From: Cognataquiflexum aquatile
Lineage (GTDB): Bacteria > Bacteroidota > Bacteroidia > Cytophagales > Cyclobacteriaceae
DNA length: 64,000 nt
Assembly (NCBI RefSeq): GCF_003316845.1
Contig: NZ_QMIK01000001.1
Location: 744,001 to 808,000, forward strand
Direction: 5' to 3'
Part shown: in pieces, positions 52,208 through 60,895 of the stretch
Layout: each line of letters starts with the position of its first letter
How positions within the stretch are numbered: the first letter of the stretch is position 1
Notes under the pieces: model-generated
The model's input: the letters and a program-made list of their open reading frames with translations, nothing else
What the model was told of the DNA's origin: nothing
The model's database searches: none
Made by a program: the position numbers and the translations under genes

Positions 52208-52453
52208 ATGAAAGAATTAAGAATAAAATATAAAGACCAAAAAAGTCTTGAGGTTTTGCTTAAAATGTTAGATACACTTGGGATATCCTATGATTTTTCA
52301 GAGTCTCAAATAAAATCTTCTGAAAACAGTAACAACGTTGAAATCATAGAGGGTAAAGGAAAACTTGATTTTCAAGAAATGGTAGAGGTTTTCTCAAAAT
52401 TAGATTTAGATCCAGTCAAACTCCGAGAGAATGTATGGCAAAGGAATTTGTGA
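52208..52453 (+). CDS. Putative antitoxin of the VapC-like pair
   Basis: An 81-residue protein encoded directly before a PIN-domain toxin, overlapping its start by 19 bp. I see no known antitoxin DNA-binding domain (no AbrB, ribbon-helix-helix or HTH pattern). The N-terminal half (MKELRIKYKDQKSLEVLLKMLDTLG) looks like a small alpha-beta unit, then a polar linker (SESQIKSSENSNN), then an acidic helix (LDFQEMVEVFSKLDLDP) that may bind the toxin. The antitoxin role is inferred from gene order and overlap. No homology-based name is given. Confidence 0.65.
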   Translation: MKELRIKYKDQKSLEVLLKMLDTLGISYDFSESQIKSSENSNNVEIIEGKGKLDFQEMVEVFSKLDLDPVKLRENVWQRNL

Positions 52454-52836
52454 TTTGCGATTCTGACGTTTTGATTGATTTTTTTGATGCAAATAAACCC
52501 AGACATTCTTCCACAAAATCAATTTTAGAAAACCAAGTGGAATTAGATTTTATCGCAATATCAATAATATCTAAAATGGAATTGGTGGCAGGAACTTTGA
52601 ATAAGGAAATGGAAAGTAAAGTATTGAAGAATCTTAACAGCTTTGGTTTAATTTTGATTAACGAAGCAATTTCAAGAACAGCCCTAGAATTGTTTGAAAA
52701 ATATCGTTTAAGTCATGGATTAAAGATTCCCGATTGTTTTATTGCTGCAACAGCCATTGAATCAGGTTTAGAATTATTTACCTACAATTCCAAAGATTTT
52801 AGATTTATTCAAGGACTTAGTCTAAAGAATTTTTAA
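52435..52836 (+). CDS. vapC: PIN-domain RNase toxin, VapC-like
   Basis: A 133-residue PIN-domain nuclease. The acidic residues that bind the catalytic metal are visible: D9 in CDSDVLIDFF, E49 in SKMELVAG, D100 in KIPDCFIAATA, and D121 near YNSKDFRFI. VapC toxins cut specific tRNAs or rRNA when not bound by antitoxin. The start overlaps the upstream small gene by 19 bp, the usual arrangement for a toxin-antitoxin pair. A bidirectional terminator follows directly. Identification of the fold is firm; the cleavage target is not known. Confidence 0.9.
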   Translation: MAKEFVICDSDVLIDFFDANKPRHSSTKSILENQVELDFIAISIISKMELVAGTLNKEMESKVLKNLNSFGLILINEAISRTALELFEKYRLSHGLKIPDCFIAATAIESGLELFTYNSKDFRFIQGLSLKNF

Positions 52837-52839
52837 CAT

Positions 52840-52880
52840 AAAAAAAGCACCCCAATTTCAAGATTAGGGTGCTTTTTTTT
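52840..52880. terminator. Bidirectional rho-independent terminator
   Basis: The stem aaaaaaagcaccc pairs with gggtgcttttttt around a loop of about 14 bases. It is placed 5 bases after the vapC stop and 20 bases before the stop of the convergent Gfo/Idh gene, with A- and T-runs serving both strands. Confidence 0.85.
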
Positions 52881-52898
52881 ATTCATTCTAATTTTTTC

Positions 52899-54020
52899 TC
52901 AAAGCTTCAAAGCCACCTTTTTACCTGTCTTGGCTGCTTCAAAGATCGCATCAATAATCTTCATGTCTTTGACTCCTTCCTCGCCATCTACAGGTATAAT
53001 CGGTTTCTTTCCATCGAAAATAATCATAGCCATCTGATCCATCTGTGTGGTTTGATGGGTGACATGGGGCAAATCAAGGCGACCCTTGTTGGTCCAGCTT
53101 TTGATAGGTCCATATCCGGTGGAGGGCTGCATTTCGGCAAATCCTTTTTCTCCCACTAGGAAGAATTTATCCAGATAGCTTACTGCATAAGTGGACAGGC
53201 AGGAGGCCAATGCTCCGCTTGGGAAACCCATTTGAAAAGTAATTGTCTCATCTACCCCTTCCTTAAATTTGACCGGATCTGTTTTCTCTTCTTGGGCTGT
53301 TACCCAGACAGGTTCCTCCCCAATCATATACCTAGAACCATTGATAGCATAAATACCGATATCCATCATAGCACCGCCTCCTGCTAAAGCTTTGTTAAGC
53401 CTCCATTGTGTCGGGTCACCTATTTTGAATCCACTCAATCCCTGAAAAAATTTGATGGTACCAAACTCACCTTCACCCCGCAACTTGACAACTTCAAGCG
53501 TGTTGGCTTCAAAATGCATCCTATAACCAATCAAAAGTTTTACCCCTGCTTTCTTGCAGGCATCGACCATTTCCTGACCATCTTTGGCATTGATGGCCAT
53601 GGGTTTTTCACAGATAACATGCTTGCCTGCCGCAGCTACACGAAGGCACTGTCCATGATGGAGGCCATTTGGAGTAATGATATAAACGGCATCAATGTCG
53701 GGGTTATTCTTGATCGCATCGAAGTTTTCGTAATTGTAACAATTCTTGTCAGGAATGTTGTACTTGGATTGCCACTCCTTTATTTTGGAAGGTGTCCCGC
53801 TGATGACTCCTGTGATTTTGGCGCGCTTGCAGTCCTTCATCGCTTCGGCAACACGGTTACCGTAGCTTCCAAGTCCCATTATCGCCACTTTGAGTACAGG
53901 TCCATCTTGTACCTCGTCCAAGAAATTTTGTGGTTCAAATTTGGGTGTGAAACTAAAAGCGAGAGGCAACATCCCCGCGCCTACGGTCAATTTTTGTAAA
54001 AAGTCTCTTCTTGATTTCAT
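52899..54020 (-). CDS. Exported Gfo/Idh/MocA family oxidoreductase (second copy)
   Basis: A 373-residue oxidoreductase with a Tat signal (MKSRRDFLQKLTVGAG). The Rossmann domain begins VAIMGLGSYGNR at about 45-56, and the cofactor-binding motif is KHVICEKPMAIN near 133-144, with the conserved EKP lysine. The second half carries LAGGGAMMDIGIYAINGSR, with the aspartate found in Gfo/Idh active sites. It is smaller than the other exported copy (42427-43887) and closer to glucose-fructose oxidoreductase-like enzymes. Bound NADP would be exported with the protein. Sugar substrate unknown. It shares a terminator with vapC. Confidence 0.92.
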   Translation of the reverse strand: MKSRRDFLQKLTVGAGMLPLAFSFTPKFEPQNFLDEVQDGPVLKVAIMGLGSYGNRVAEAMKDCKRAKITGVISGTPSKIKEWQSKYNIPDKNCYNYENFDAIKNNPDIDAVYIITPNGLHHGQCLRVAAAGKHVICEKPMAINAKDGQEMVDACKKAGVKLLIGYRMHFEANTLEVVKLRGEGEFGTIKFFQGLSGFKIGDPTQWRLNKALAGGGAMMDIGIYAINGSRYMIGEEPVWVTAQEEKTDPVKFKEGVDETITFQMGFPSGALASCLSTYAVSYLDKFFLVGEKGFAEMQPSTGYGPIKSWTNKGRLDLPHVTHQTTQMDQMAMIIFDGKKPIIPVDGEEGVKDMKIIDAIFEAAKTGKKVALKL

Positions 54021-54287
54021 GGTTATTTAAGTTTTTTGGTTTGTGAGTACGAATGAGGAATCATCGGAAAATTAATATACTTCAGTAAAAACCACTGACT
54101 ATACCTTTTCTATCAATTTCAATTTAGAGTAAAAAACAGTAAATTGAAAATCACAAGGTATTTTAAAAGGAAAAGGTCAAATCCATCAAATTTGGGCAAA
54201 CATGGTGTTACCCCTCCAAAAAAATAGCAGGGATAGTCAATGATTGAGAATTACATTTCCAATTAACCTCAATTTTTTTCAAATAAA
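54021..54287. other. Divergent promoter region before the TetR-RND locus
   Basis: No gene is seen. The stretch is AT-rich and separates the minus-strand Gfo/Idh gene from the plus-strand TetR promoter at 54288-54320. Confidence 0.5.
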
Positions 54288-54320
54288 TTTGGATTATTAA
54301 ACACTGTTCAATTACATTTG
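54288..54320 (+). promoter_or_regulatory. Bacteroidota-type promoter of the TetR gene with embedded operator
   Basis: A -33 element TTTG (54288-54291) and a -7 element TACATTTG (54313-54320) are separated by 21 bases, close to the known consensus TTTG/TAnnTTTG. The operator-like ttaaacactgttca (54297-54310) lies between them, where a bound repressor would block RNA polymerase. The TTG at 54318 in this -7 box is not a likely start codon. Confidence 0.6.
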
Positions 54321-54338
54321 TATGTAGATAATTTCATC

Positions 54339-54956
54339 ATGGGCATAGCCGAAAGAAAAATACGCGAGAAAGAAGAGCTCAAGGAGCAAATCCTCAAAGC
54401 AGCAAAGAGGCTCTTTATTGAAAGGGGATTTGAAAAAACTTCTATCCGCAATATCGCTGATGAAATTGAATACAGCCCCGGTATTATCTATCATTATTTT
54501 CAGGACAAAAATGAAATCTTCCATTCCTTGCATCAGGAAGGTTTCCAAGAACTGCGGAAAAGAATGGAAATCCTTGGCGCAGTAGAGGACCCGATGAGCC
54601 GATTAAAAGCAATGGGGAAGATATATATCCAATTTGCATTGGAAAATACAGACATGTATGACCTGATGTTCATCATTGAAGCCCCGATAGACCACGTCGA
54701 AAACAGGGACGATTTGTGTTGGATTGAGGGAGACTCCACATTCAATTTGTTGAGATCCACGGTTCACGAATGTATGCAGAAAGGTCATTTTGAGGGACAT
54801 CATCTTGAACCATTGTCATTTTTGATCTGGTCAACAGTGCATGGTATGGTTTCCTTAAAAATCAGAAAAAGGGTCAATGTACTTGATGTTGCTGCGGTGG
54901 ATCAGATCATTGAAAACAGTTATCATTCTTTTTTATTGATTTTAGACAGGGCCTGA
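54339..54956 (+). CDS. TetR/AcrR family regulator of the RND efflux operon
   Basis: Translation from the ATG at 54339 (MGIAERKIREKEELKEQIL) gives 205 residues; the earlier open TTG at 54318 falls inside the promoter and is not used here. The helix-turn-helix is in TSIRNIADEIEYSPGIIYHYFQDKNEI at about 37-63, a clear TetR pattern. The ligand-binding half is all-helical (about 75-205). The gene precedes a TolC-MFP-RND operon by 54 bp. A site before its own start and a near-identical site before the TolC gene (54975-54988) fit repression of both itself and the pump. Confidence 0.92.
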   Translation: MGIAERKIREKEELKEQILKAAKRLFIERGFEKTSIRNIADEIEYSPGIIYHYFQDKNEIFHSLHQEGFQELRKRMEILGAVEDPMSRLKAMGKIYIQFALENTDMYDLMFIIEAPIDHVENRDDLCWIEGDSTFNLLRSTVHECMQKGHFEGHHLEPLSFLIWSTVHGMVSLKIRKRVNVLDVAAVDQIIENSYHSFLLILDRA

Positions 54957-54974
54957 TATTTTTTTATCTTATCA

Positions 54975-54988
54975 TTAAACAGTGTTCA
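54975..54988 (+). promoter_or_regulatory. Second TetR-operator-like site before the pump operon
   Basis: The sequence ttaaacagtgttca differs from 54297-54310 (ttaaacactgttca) at one base, which sits at the centre of the short inverted repeat aaca-n-tgtt. It is 22 bases before the TolC gene ATG. Confidence 0.6.
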
Positions 54989-55010
54989 TAATATTAACAT
55001 CAAAATAAAA

Positions 55011-56366
55011 ATGGAAAATTGCCACAAAAAATTCTTTATCGGGTTACTCCTTTTCTTTGGAGTCTTGGGGGAAGCCCAGTCCCAATCAGTACTTACCGGT
55101 TACCTTGAAGAAGGGATGAAAAACAATTTGGTCTTGAAGGAAAAAAATATATCCTTGGATCAGAGCATTTTGGCTTTGAGGGATGCCAAAAGTTTTTTTC
55201 TACCCTCGGTTGATTTTGGTGCCACTTATACTTTGGCAGATGGTGGACGGGCTATCGTATTGCCTATTGGAGATCTTTTGAATGGTGTTTATTCTTCCCT
55301 CAATACCCTGATGGACAGACAGACGTTTCCACAGATTGAAAATGTAGAAGAACAGTTTCTTGCCAACAACTTCTATGACGCAAGAATGAGGGTCTCTTAC
55401 CCTATCCTCAATCCGGACCTGCAATACAACAAGCAGATTCGTGATCAAGGCGTAAAATTGGAGGAGTATGAAATAGAGATTTACAAGGCTGAACTTAGCC
55501 GGAACATCAAACAGGCTTATTACAAATTTTGTCTTGCTTTTACAGCAAAACAGATTCTAGATGAATCAAAAATCCTGGTAGAACAAAATCTCAAAGACAA
55601 CAAATCACTCCTTGCCAATGGAAAAGGTCTACCTGCCCAGGTTTTGAGGGCGGAAAGTGAGGTCGAAAACATCAATTCCCAACTGATTGAAGCCGAAAAC
55701 AGGATGAAAAATGCGGCCTATTATGTCAATTTCCTCATCAATAGACCCATTGAAAGTGAAGTGATTTTTGAAAACCAGGCCATTCTTGATGGGGAAATAG
55801 AACAACTGATGCAGGAGGAAGATTTTTCAGACCGTGCAGAAATACACAAAATCAACACTGCCAAAAATATCCAGGAAACTGCATTGAAAATGAACCAAAA
55901 ATATGCGGTTCCAAGGATCAACACCTTTGCAGACTTTGGGATGCAGGGCTTTGAATTTGATGTCAGTGACCAAAGCAGGTATTTTATGCTTGGGGTCAAT
56001 ATGTCCTTTCCGATATTCCAGGGAGGTAGAAACAAAAATGCAATCACCCGAACCAAAAACGAAATCAATTCCCTCTCCTACCAGACTGAACTTTTGGATG
56101 ATTCCATTGAAATGGCCATCAGGGCTGCAAAAAACAACATCAAGGCTGCAAAAGCCGCAAAATACTCCGCAGAACATAACCTTAGGTCCGCTTCGGCTTA
56201 CTTGAGGCTGATAGACCGGGGGTACAAAGAAGGTACCAACTCGCTCATCGAATTCATTGATGCACGCAACCAGTACACGATGTCAGAATTGAAGCTGACC
56301 ATATCCAATTATGGCCTATTGGCAGCTGTGGCAGATTTAGAAAGAGAACTACAAACATTGAACTGA
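55011..56366 (+). CDS. TolC family outer membrane protein of the RND system
   Basis: A 451-residue outer membrane factor with a signal peptide (KKFFIGLLLFFGVLGEAQS). Two repeated helical halves are visible, with long amphipathic stretches (about 140-230 and 330-445; the last includes IDARNQYTMSELKLTISNYG, the usual TolC end helix). It is the first structural gene of the pump operon, followed after 7 bp by the adaptor gene. It provides the outer membrane channel for the AcrB-like pump. Distinct from the other TolC protein at 44082, which belongs to the ABC exporter. Confidence 0.92.
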   Translation: MENCHKKFFIGLLLFFGVLGEAQSQSVLTGYLEEGMKNNLVLKEKNISLDQSILALRDAKSFFLPSVDFGATYTLADGGRAIVLPIGDLLNGVYSSLNTLMDRQTFPQIENVEEQFLANNFYDARMRVSYPILNPDLQYNKQIRDQGVKLEEYEIEIYKAELSRNIKQAYYKFCLAFTAKQILDESKILVEQNLKDNKSLLANGKGLPAQVLRAESEVENINSQLIEAENRMKNAAYYVNFLINRPIESEVIFENQAILDGEIEQLMQEEDFSDRAEIHKINTAKNIQETALKMNQKYAVPRINTFADFGMQGFEFDVSDQSRYFMLGVNMSFPIFQGGRNKNAITRTKNEINSLSYQTELLDDSIEMAIRAAKNNIKAAKAAKYSAEHNLRSASAYLRLIDRGYKEGTNSLIEFIDARNQYTMSELKLTISNYGLLAAVADLERELQTLN

Positions 56367-56373
56367 TACTACC

Positions 56374-57429
56374 ATGAAATCCACATTCTTCTACCTACTC
56401 CTCCCCGTCCTTGGGATCACCTTCCTCCAAAGCTGCGGCACTAAGGGAAATTCCATGAATACCGAAATCCCAAAAGGTCAGATCCCTGTCAAAGTCCAGG
56501 AAATACTCCAGTCTGACGGAAATCAGGATATTGAAGCCACAGGCCAATTTACAACTGATGATGAGACCATACTTTCTTTCAAAACAGGCGGCATTGTGGC
56601 GCAGGTTTTGGTTTCCGAAGGTGATTTTATCAAAAAAGGACAACTCTTGGCCACTTTGGATCTGACCGAAATCAACACCTCAGTGAATCAGGCCCAATTG
56701 GGTTATGAAAAAGCCAAAAGAGATTATGATAGGGTCCAAAGACTTTTGGCGGATTCGGTAGCCACGGTCGAGCAGGCCCAAAACAGTAAAACAGCTTTGG
56801 ACATCTCGGCCCAGAGTCTTGAAGCCGCCAAATTCAACAAAGACTATTCCCAGATCAGAGCAGTGAGAGACGGTAATGTTTTGAAAAAATTCATCAATGC
56901 AGGACAACAGATTGCTCCAGGATCTCCGGTGTTTCAGACCAACGGTTCCGGGCAGGGCAGTTGGAAACTGAAAGTATACCTCAGTGACAGGGAATGGGCT
57001 TTGGTAAAAGAGGGCGACAAAGTGGCTATCATCACGCCTGTTGAACCAGAGAAAACTTTTGAGGCAAAAATCAAAAGAAAATCAAAAGTCGCTGACCCGA
57101 TGACCGGAACCTACCAAGTAGAAGTGGAATTCACAGAAAAAACACCGGATAATCTCGCTTCAGGAATGTTTGGCTCTGCAAAAATCCTTGCTTCGTCGGC
57201 ACAGAAAACATGGTTTATACCCTACGAAGCCATTTTGGATGCAAATGCCGGACAGGGATTTGTTTTTGTAACAAAGGATGGTGCAACCGCCCAAAAGGTC
57301 TCCATCAAAATAGGAAAAATCTATCCTGACAAAGTTCAGGTAACGGAAGGATTGGAAGGATATTCCAAGCTGATCGTATCCGGAAGCGCTTACTTGACAG
57401 ACCAATCTCCCATTTCAATCCAGAACTGA
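56374..57429 (+). CDS. RND efflux periplasmic adaptor (MFP)
   Basis: A 351-residue lipoprotein adaptor (lipobox in ITFLQSCG, cysteine at about 21). The lipoyl halves are GGIVAQVLVSEGDFIKKGQLLATLD near 70-94 and IRAVRDGNVLKKFINAGQQIAPG near 157-180, with a short helical hairpin between them. A beta-barrel domain and a membrane-proximal domain follow. It joins the RND pump to TolC. Gaps are 7 bp upstream and 1 bp downstream, so it is tightly coupled to both partners. Confidence 0.95.
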   Translation: MKSTFFYLLLPVLGITFLQSCGTKGNSMNTEIPKGQIPVKVQEILQSDGNQDIEATGQFTTDDETILSFKTGGIVAQVLVSEGDFIKKGQLLATLDLTEINTSVNQAQLGYEKAKRDYDRVQRLLADSVATVEQAQNSKTALDISAQSLEAAKFNKDYSQIRAVRDGNVLKKFINAGQQIAPGSPVFQTNGSGQGSWKLKVYLSDREWALVKEGDKVAIITPVEPEKTFEAKIKRKSKVADPMTGTYQVEVEFTEKTPDNLASGMFGSAKILASSAQKTWFIPYEAILDANAGQGFVFVTKDGATAQKVSIKIGKIYPDKVQVTEGLEGYSKLIVSGSAYLTDQSPISIQN

Positions 57430-57430
57430 C

Positions 57431-60400
57431 ATGAGAATTTCAAATTTTGCTGTAAAAAACTACCAGTTCACTTTGGTGATTTTTCTGATGACCATCGTCT
57501 TGGGATTGACCACTTTTCTGAACATGCCTCGAAGTGAAGATCCGGCTACCAATGCTCCCCAATTTCCGGTAGTCATCGTCTATCCAGGCACAAGTCCTGC
57601 GGACATGGAGGAGTTGGTAGTAGATCCTCTAGAAAAAAGAATTTATGCTCTGGAAGACATCAAGCGGATCAAAACCAAAATTTCGGACGGAGTGGCGGTC
57701 CTGAATGTGGAATATAAGTATGAATCCAATGTCAATGACAAGTACCAGGAACTCGTCCGCGAAATCAACAGCATGCGAGACGAATTGCCTGAGGACATCT
57801 ACAGTATTGACATCAATAAAGTCACACCTTCAGGAGTCAACATCCTCCAGATAGGCCTCGTAAGTGAAAACAGTTCACGCGAAAACCTTAAAAAATATGC
57901 CGAAAGACTTCAGGAAGAACTTGAAAAAGTCAATGCCCTGAAAGAAGTAGAGATTTTTGGACTTCCCCAAGAGATCGTGCGTGTGGATCTTCATTTGGAT
58001 AAAATGTCCGGAATGCATATCCCTTTGCAAGCCGTTTTGGGAAGTATCCAGAGTGAAATCAGCAATATTCCCGGAGGAACTGTAGAAGCCGGCAACAAAG
58101 CATTCAATGTAAAAACTTCCGGTGATTATATGGACCTGGAAGAAATCGCCAATACCCAGGTATTTTCCTTTCAGGGAAAAAGTATTGCCCTGAAAGATAT
58201 CGCCAATGTCCATTATGACTACGAAGAAAACAAACACATCACCAGACTAAACGGGTACAGGACGGTTTTCGTAACTGCTGCTTTGAAAGAAGGCGGCAAT
58301 ATTTCCAAGGTTCAGGAACAATATTTACCGATTTTGGAAAAATTCAAGACAGAATTACCTGCAAATATTGACATGGTTTTGGCCTTTGACCAAGCAGAAT
58401 TTGTGAATCAAAGATTGGGGGGACTGGGCTTCGATTTTGTGATTGCCATCCTTTTGGTTTCCATTACCTTACTTCCATTGGGAAGCCGGGCTGCTGCCAT
58501 AGTCATGATTTCAATTCCGCTTTCACTTGCCATTGGATTGGTGATGCTCAATGCGCTTGGTTACAGTCTCAACCAGCTGAGTATTGTGGGACTTGTAGTA
58601 GCGCTAGGATTATTGGTGGATGACAGCATTGTGGTGGTAGAGAATATCGAAAGATGGATCAGAGAAGGGCATTCGAGAATGGAGGCAACATTATTGGGTA
58701 CCAAACAAATCGGTCTTTCAGTCGTCGGCTGTACTGTAACTCTGATTATCGCATTTATGCCATTGGTATTCCTTCCGGAAGGATCGGGGGATTTTATCAG
58801 AAGTCTTCCTATGGCTGTCATCACGAGCGTTCTGGCATCCATGCTTGTCTCTCTGACTATCATTCCTTTTCTGTCAAGCAGGTTATTGAAAGAACATGTT
58901 GAAGGACACCAAGGAAATTTATCCTTGAGGTCATTACAAAAAGCCATTTCTGTCAGTTATGCACCGTTATTGGAAAGATCACTGAGAAAACCGGTGCAAA
59001 CCTTGGTCATCGCCCTAGTAGTATTCGGTTCCTCCATGGCATTGTTTCCCGTCATTGGCTTCAGCCTTTTTCCTCCATCAGAAAAACCTCAATTCCTTGT
59101 CAACATCATCACTCCAATCCAAACCAACATTGGAGAAACTGACGCTGTCACCAAAAAAGTGGAAGCTGTTTTGAGAGGGATACCTGAGATTCAGTTTTTT
59201 TCTACCAATGTGGGCAAAGGAAACCCACGGATTTATTACAATGTCATCCCTGAAAATGAAAGGACGGATTTTGCACAGATTTTTGTCCAGCTAGATCCAA
59301 ACTCTTCAGCAAAAGAAAAAATCCGAATCACAGAGGAACTTAGAAACCACTTCCAAAATTTTGTCGGAGCAAAAATCGAAGTTAAAAATTTTGAACAGGG
59401 TCCTCCTGTTACCGCACCTGTTGAGGTAAGGCTATCCGGAGAAAACCTGGACAGTCTAAGGTCCATTGCTGCCAAAGTTGAAAAATTGATAAAGGAAACG
59501 CCCGGAACGATTTATACCAACAATCCCGTCAGCAACCTAAAAACTGACATCAAAGTCGCCATTCACAAGGAGAAATCCAGGTCATTGGGCATCAATATCC
59601 TCGAGGTAGACAGGACAGTGAGACTGGCAGTTGCAGGATTGAAAATGGGTTCATATTCGGATGCCAATGGAGAGCAAAAAGAGATTATCGTCACAAGTCC
59701 CAAAGAGGAAAGAGCCTCTTTAATAAGTTTTAACAAACTTTTTGTAAACAACAATCAAGGCGCAGCCATTCCCATTGAGCAGATCGCGGATTTGGAATTG
59801 GAAAGTTCGCCCTTATATATAGACCACTTCAACAAAACGCGAACAGTATCGGTCACGGCTTTTGTACAGGAGGGATTTTTGGCAGACAGGATTATCAATG
59901 AAGTTGGCTCGAAAGTTGAAAACCTCGCATTGCCTGAGGGATATGATTTCAAGATGGCCGGTGAGGCAGAGACTCGGGAAGAATCCTTTGGTGGATTTCA
60001 AACCGTCATAATCGTAACCGTTTTCCTCTTTATAGCTGTTTTAATTTTGTTATTTAAAACCTTTAAGAGTACAATCATCGTATTATCCGTGATTCCATTG
60101 GGAATGGTAGGTGCCTTGGCAGCTTTATGGATTACAGGTAACTCGTTGTCCTTCGTTGCTATTATTGGGTTGATCGCTTTGGCCGGAATCGAAGTTAAAA
60201 ATTCAATCTTGCTCGTGGACTTCACCAACCAACTCAGGGCTGAAGGAAAGCCACTCGACGCAGCCATAAGGGAAGCAGGAGAAATCAGGTTCTTACCCAT
60301 TGTATTGACTACGCTGACAGCCATCGGAGGCCTGATGCCAATCGCTTGGTCAACAAACCCATTGATATCACCCCTTGCGATTGTGTTGATCGGAGGTTTG

Positions 60401-60472
60401 ATCAGCTCGACCATCCTGTCAAGAATCGTCACTCCGGTCGTTTATAAGTTATTGCCGCCTAGGATTCAGTAA
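57431..60472 (+). CDS. RND efflux transporter permease, AcrB-like
   Basis: A 1013-residue proton-driven efflux pump of the HAE1/AcrB group with 12 transmembrane helices and two large periplasmic loops (about 35-330 and 550-860). The proton relay aspartates are in VDDSIVVVENIER near residues 398-399, and the facing lysine is in the matching region near 920-925 (EVKNSILLVDF). The first helix begins FTLVIFLMTIVLGL. Substrates may be drugs, detergents or metabolites; none can be named. It is the last gene of a TetR-controlled TolC-MFP-RND operon with a 1-bp gap to the MFP gene. Confidence 0.96.
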   Translation: MRISNFAVKNYQFTLVIFLMTIVLGLTTFLNMPRSEDPATNAPQFPVVIVYPGTSPADMEELVVDPLEKRIYALEDIKRIKTKISDGVAVLNVEYKYESNVNDKYQELVREINSMRDELPEDIYSIDINKVTPSGVNILQIGLVSENSSRENLKKYAERLQEELEKVNALKEVEIFGLPQEIVRVDLHLDKMSGMHIPLQAVLGSIQSEISNIPGGTVEAGNKAFNVKTSGDYMDLEEIANTQVFSFQGKSIALKDIANVHYDYEENKHITRLNGYRTVFVTAALKEGGNISKVQEQYLPILEKFKTELPANIDMVLAFDQAEFVNQRLGGLGFDFVIAILLVSITLLPLGSRAAAIVMISIPLSLAIGLVMLNALGYSLNQLSIVGLVVALGLLVDDSIVVVENIERWIREGHSRMEATLLGTKQIGLSVVGCTVTLIIAFMPLVFLPEGSGDFIRSLPMAVITSVLASMLVSLTIIPFLSSRLLKEHVEGHQGNLSLRSLQKAISVSYAPLLERSLRKPVQTLVIALVVFGSSMALFPVIGFSLFPPSEKPQFLVNIITPIQTNIGETDAVTKKVEAVLRGIPEIQFFSTNVGKGNPRIYYNVIPENERTDFAQIFVQLDPNSSAKEKIRITEELRNHFQNFVGAKIEVKNFEQGPPVTAPVEVRLSGENLDSLRSIAAKVEKLIKETPGTIYTNNPVSNLKTDIKVAIHKEKSRSLGINILEVDRTVRLAVAGLKMGSYSDANGEQKEIIVTSPKEERASLISFNKLFVNNNQGAAIPIEQIADLELESSPLYIDHFNKTRTVSVTAFVQEGFLADRIINEVGSKVENLALPEGYDFKMAGEAETREESFGGFQTVIIVTVFLFIAVLILLFKTFKSTIIVLSVIPLGMVGALAALWITGNSLSFVAIIGLIALAGIEVKNSILLVDFTNQLRAEGKPLDAAIREAGEIRFLPIVLTTLTAIGGLMPIAWSTNPLISPLAIVLIGGLISSTILSRIVTPVVYKLLPPRIQ

Positions 60473-60625
60473 GCAGTATTTCAGTGAAAAGTTTTCAGTA
60501 AAGAGGGATTAAGGTTCGATGAATCAAATAGTATTCACATTCAAAACCTTGAACAATTTAGGAGACTTTCAATTGATTAAAATTTAAAAAATTAAACCAA
60601 TTATTATTTAAACCTACTACTTGTT

Positions 60626-60859
60626 ATGAACAGAATTACAAATATGAAAAAAGCAATCGGCGTATTCCGTAGCTATGGCATTCCTTTATCAGGAAAGCAA
60701 AAATCCGCCAATTTTTACAAAGAACTTCACATGGACAAAGTGTATGTGGATGGTCTTATCTTTGAACTTGAACTTGAGCTCAACAAAATTCTTGAAGAAG
60801 AAAAAATCGCCTTACTGGAAACCCCTTCAGAACTTCTTCAGGAATTACTGGCTGCATAA
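60626..60859 (+). CDS. Acyl-carrier-protein-like small protein lacking the phosphopantetheine serine
   Basis: A 77-residue protein whose second half aligns by eye with the helix II-III region of acyl carrier proteins: F30-YKEL and then D37-K38-V39 where ACPs have the D-S-L motif, followed by GLIFELELELN, like the usual ELIMEFEKEFN. The serine that would carry 4'-phosphopantetheine is replaced by lysine, so the protein could not be a normal carrier. An alternative start is M7. It sits alone between the RND operon and an MBL-fold gene. It might be a structural or regulatory relative of ACP. The similarity is by eye and could be coincidental. Confidence 0.55.
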   Translation: MNRITNMKKAIGVFRSYGIPLSGKQKSANFYKELHMDKVYVDGLIFELELELNKILEEEKIALLETPSELLQELLAA

Positions 60860-60895
60860 ACTTTCTTTCTGAATGGTGGTTAGGATTAGGTAAAA

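Noticed and set aside
54318-54338. TTG start giving a 212-residue TetR protein
   Set aside because: The TTG lies in the TACATTTG -7 promoter box; the ATG at 54339 fits the family length.
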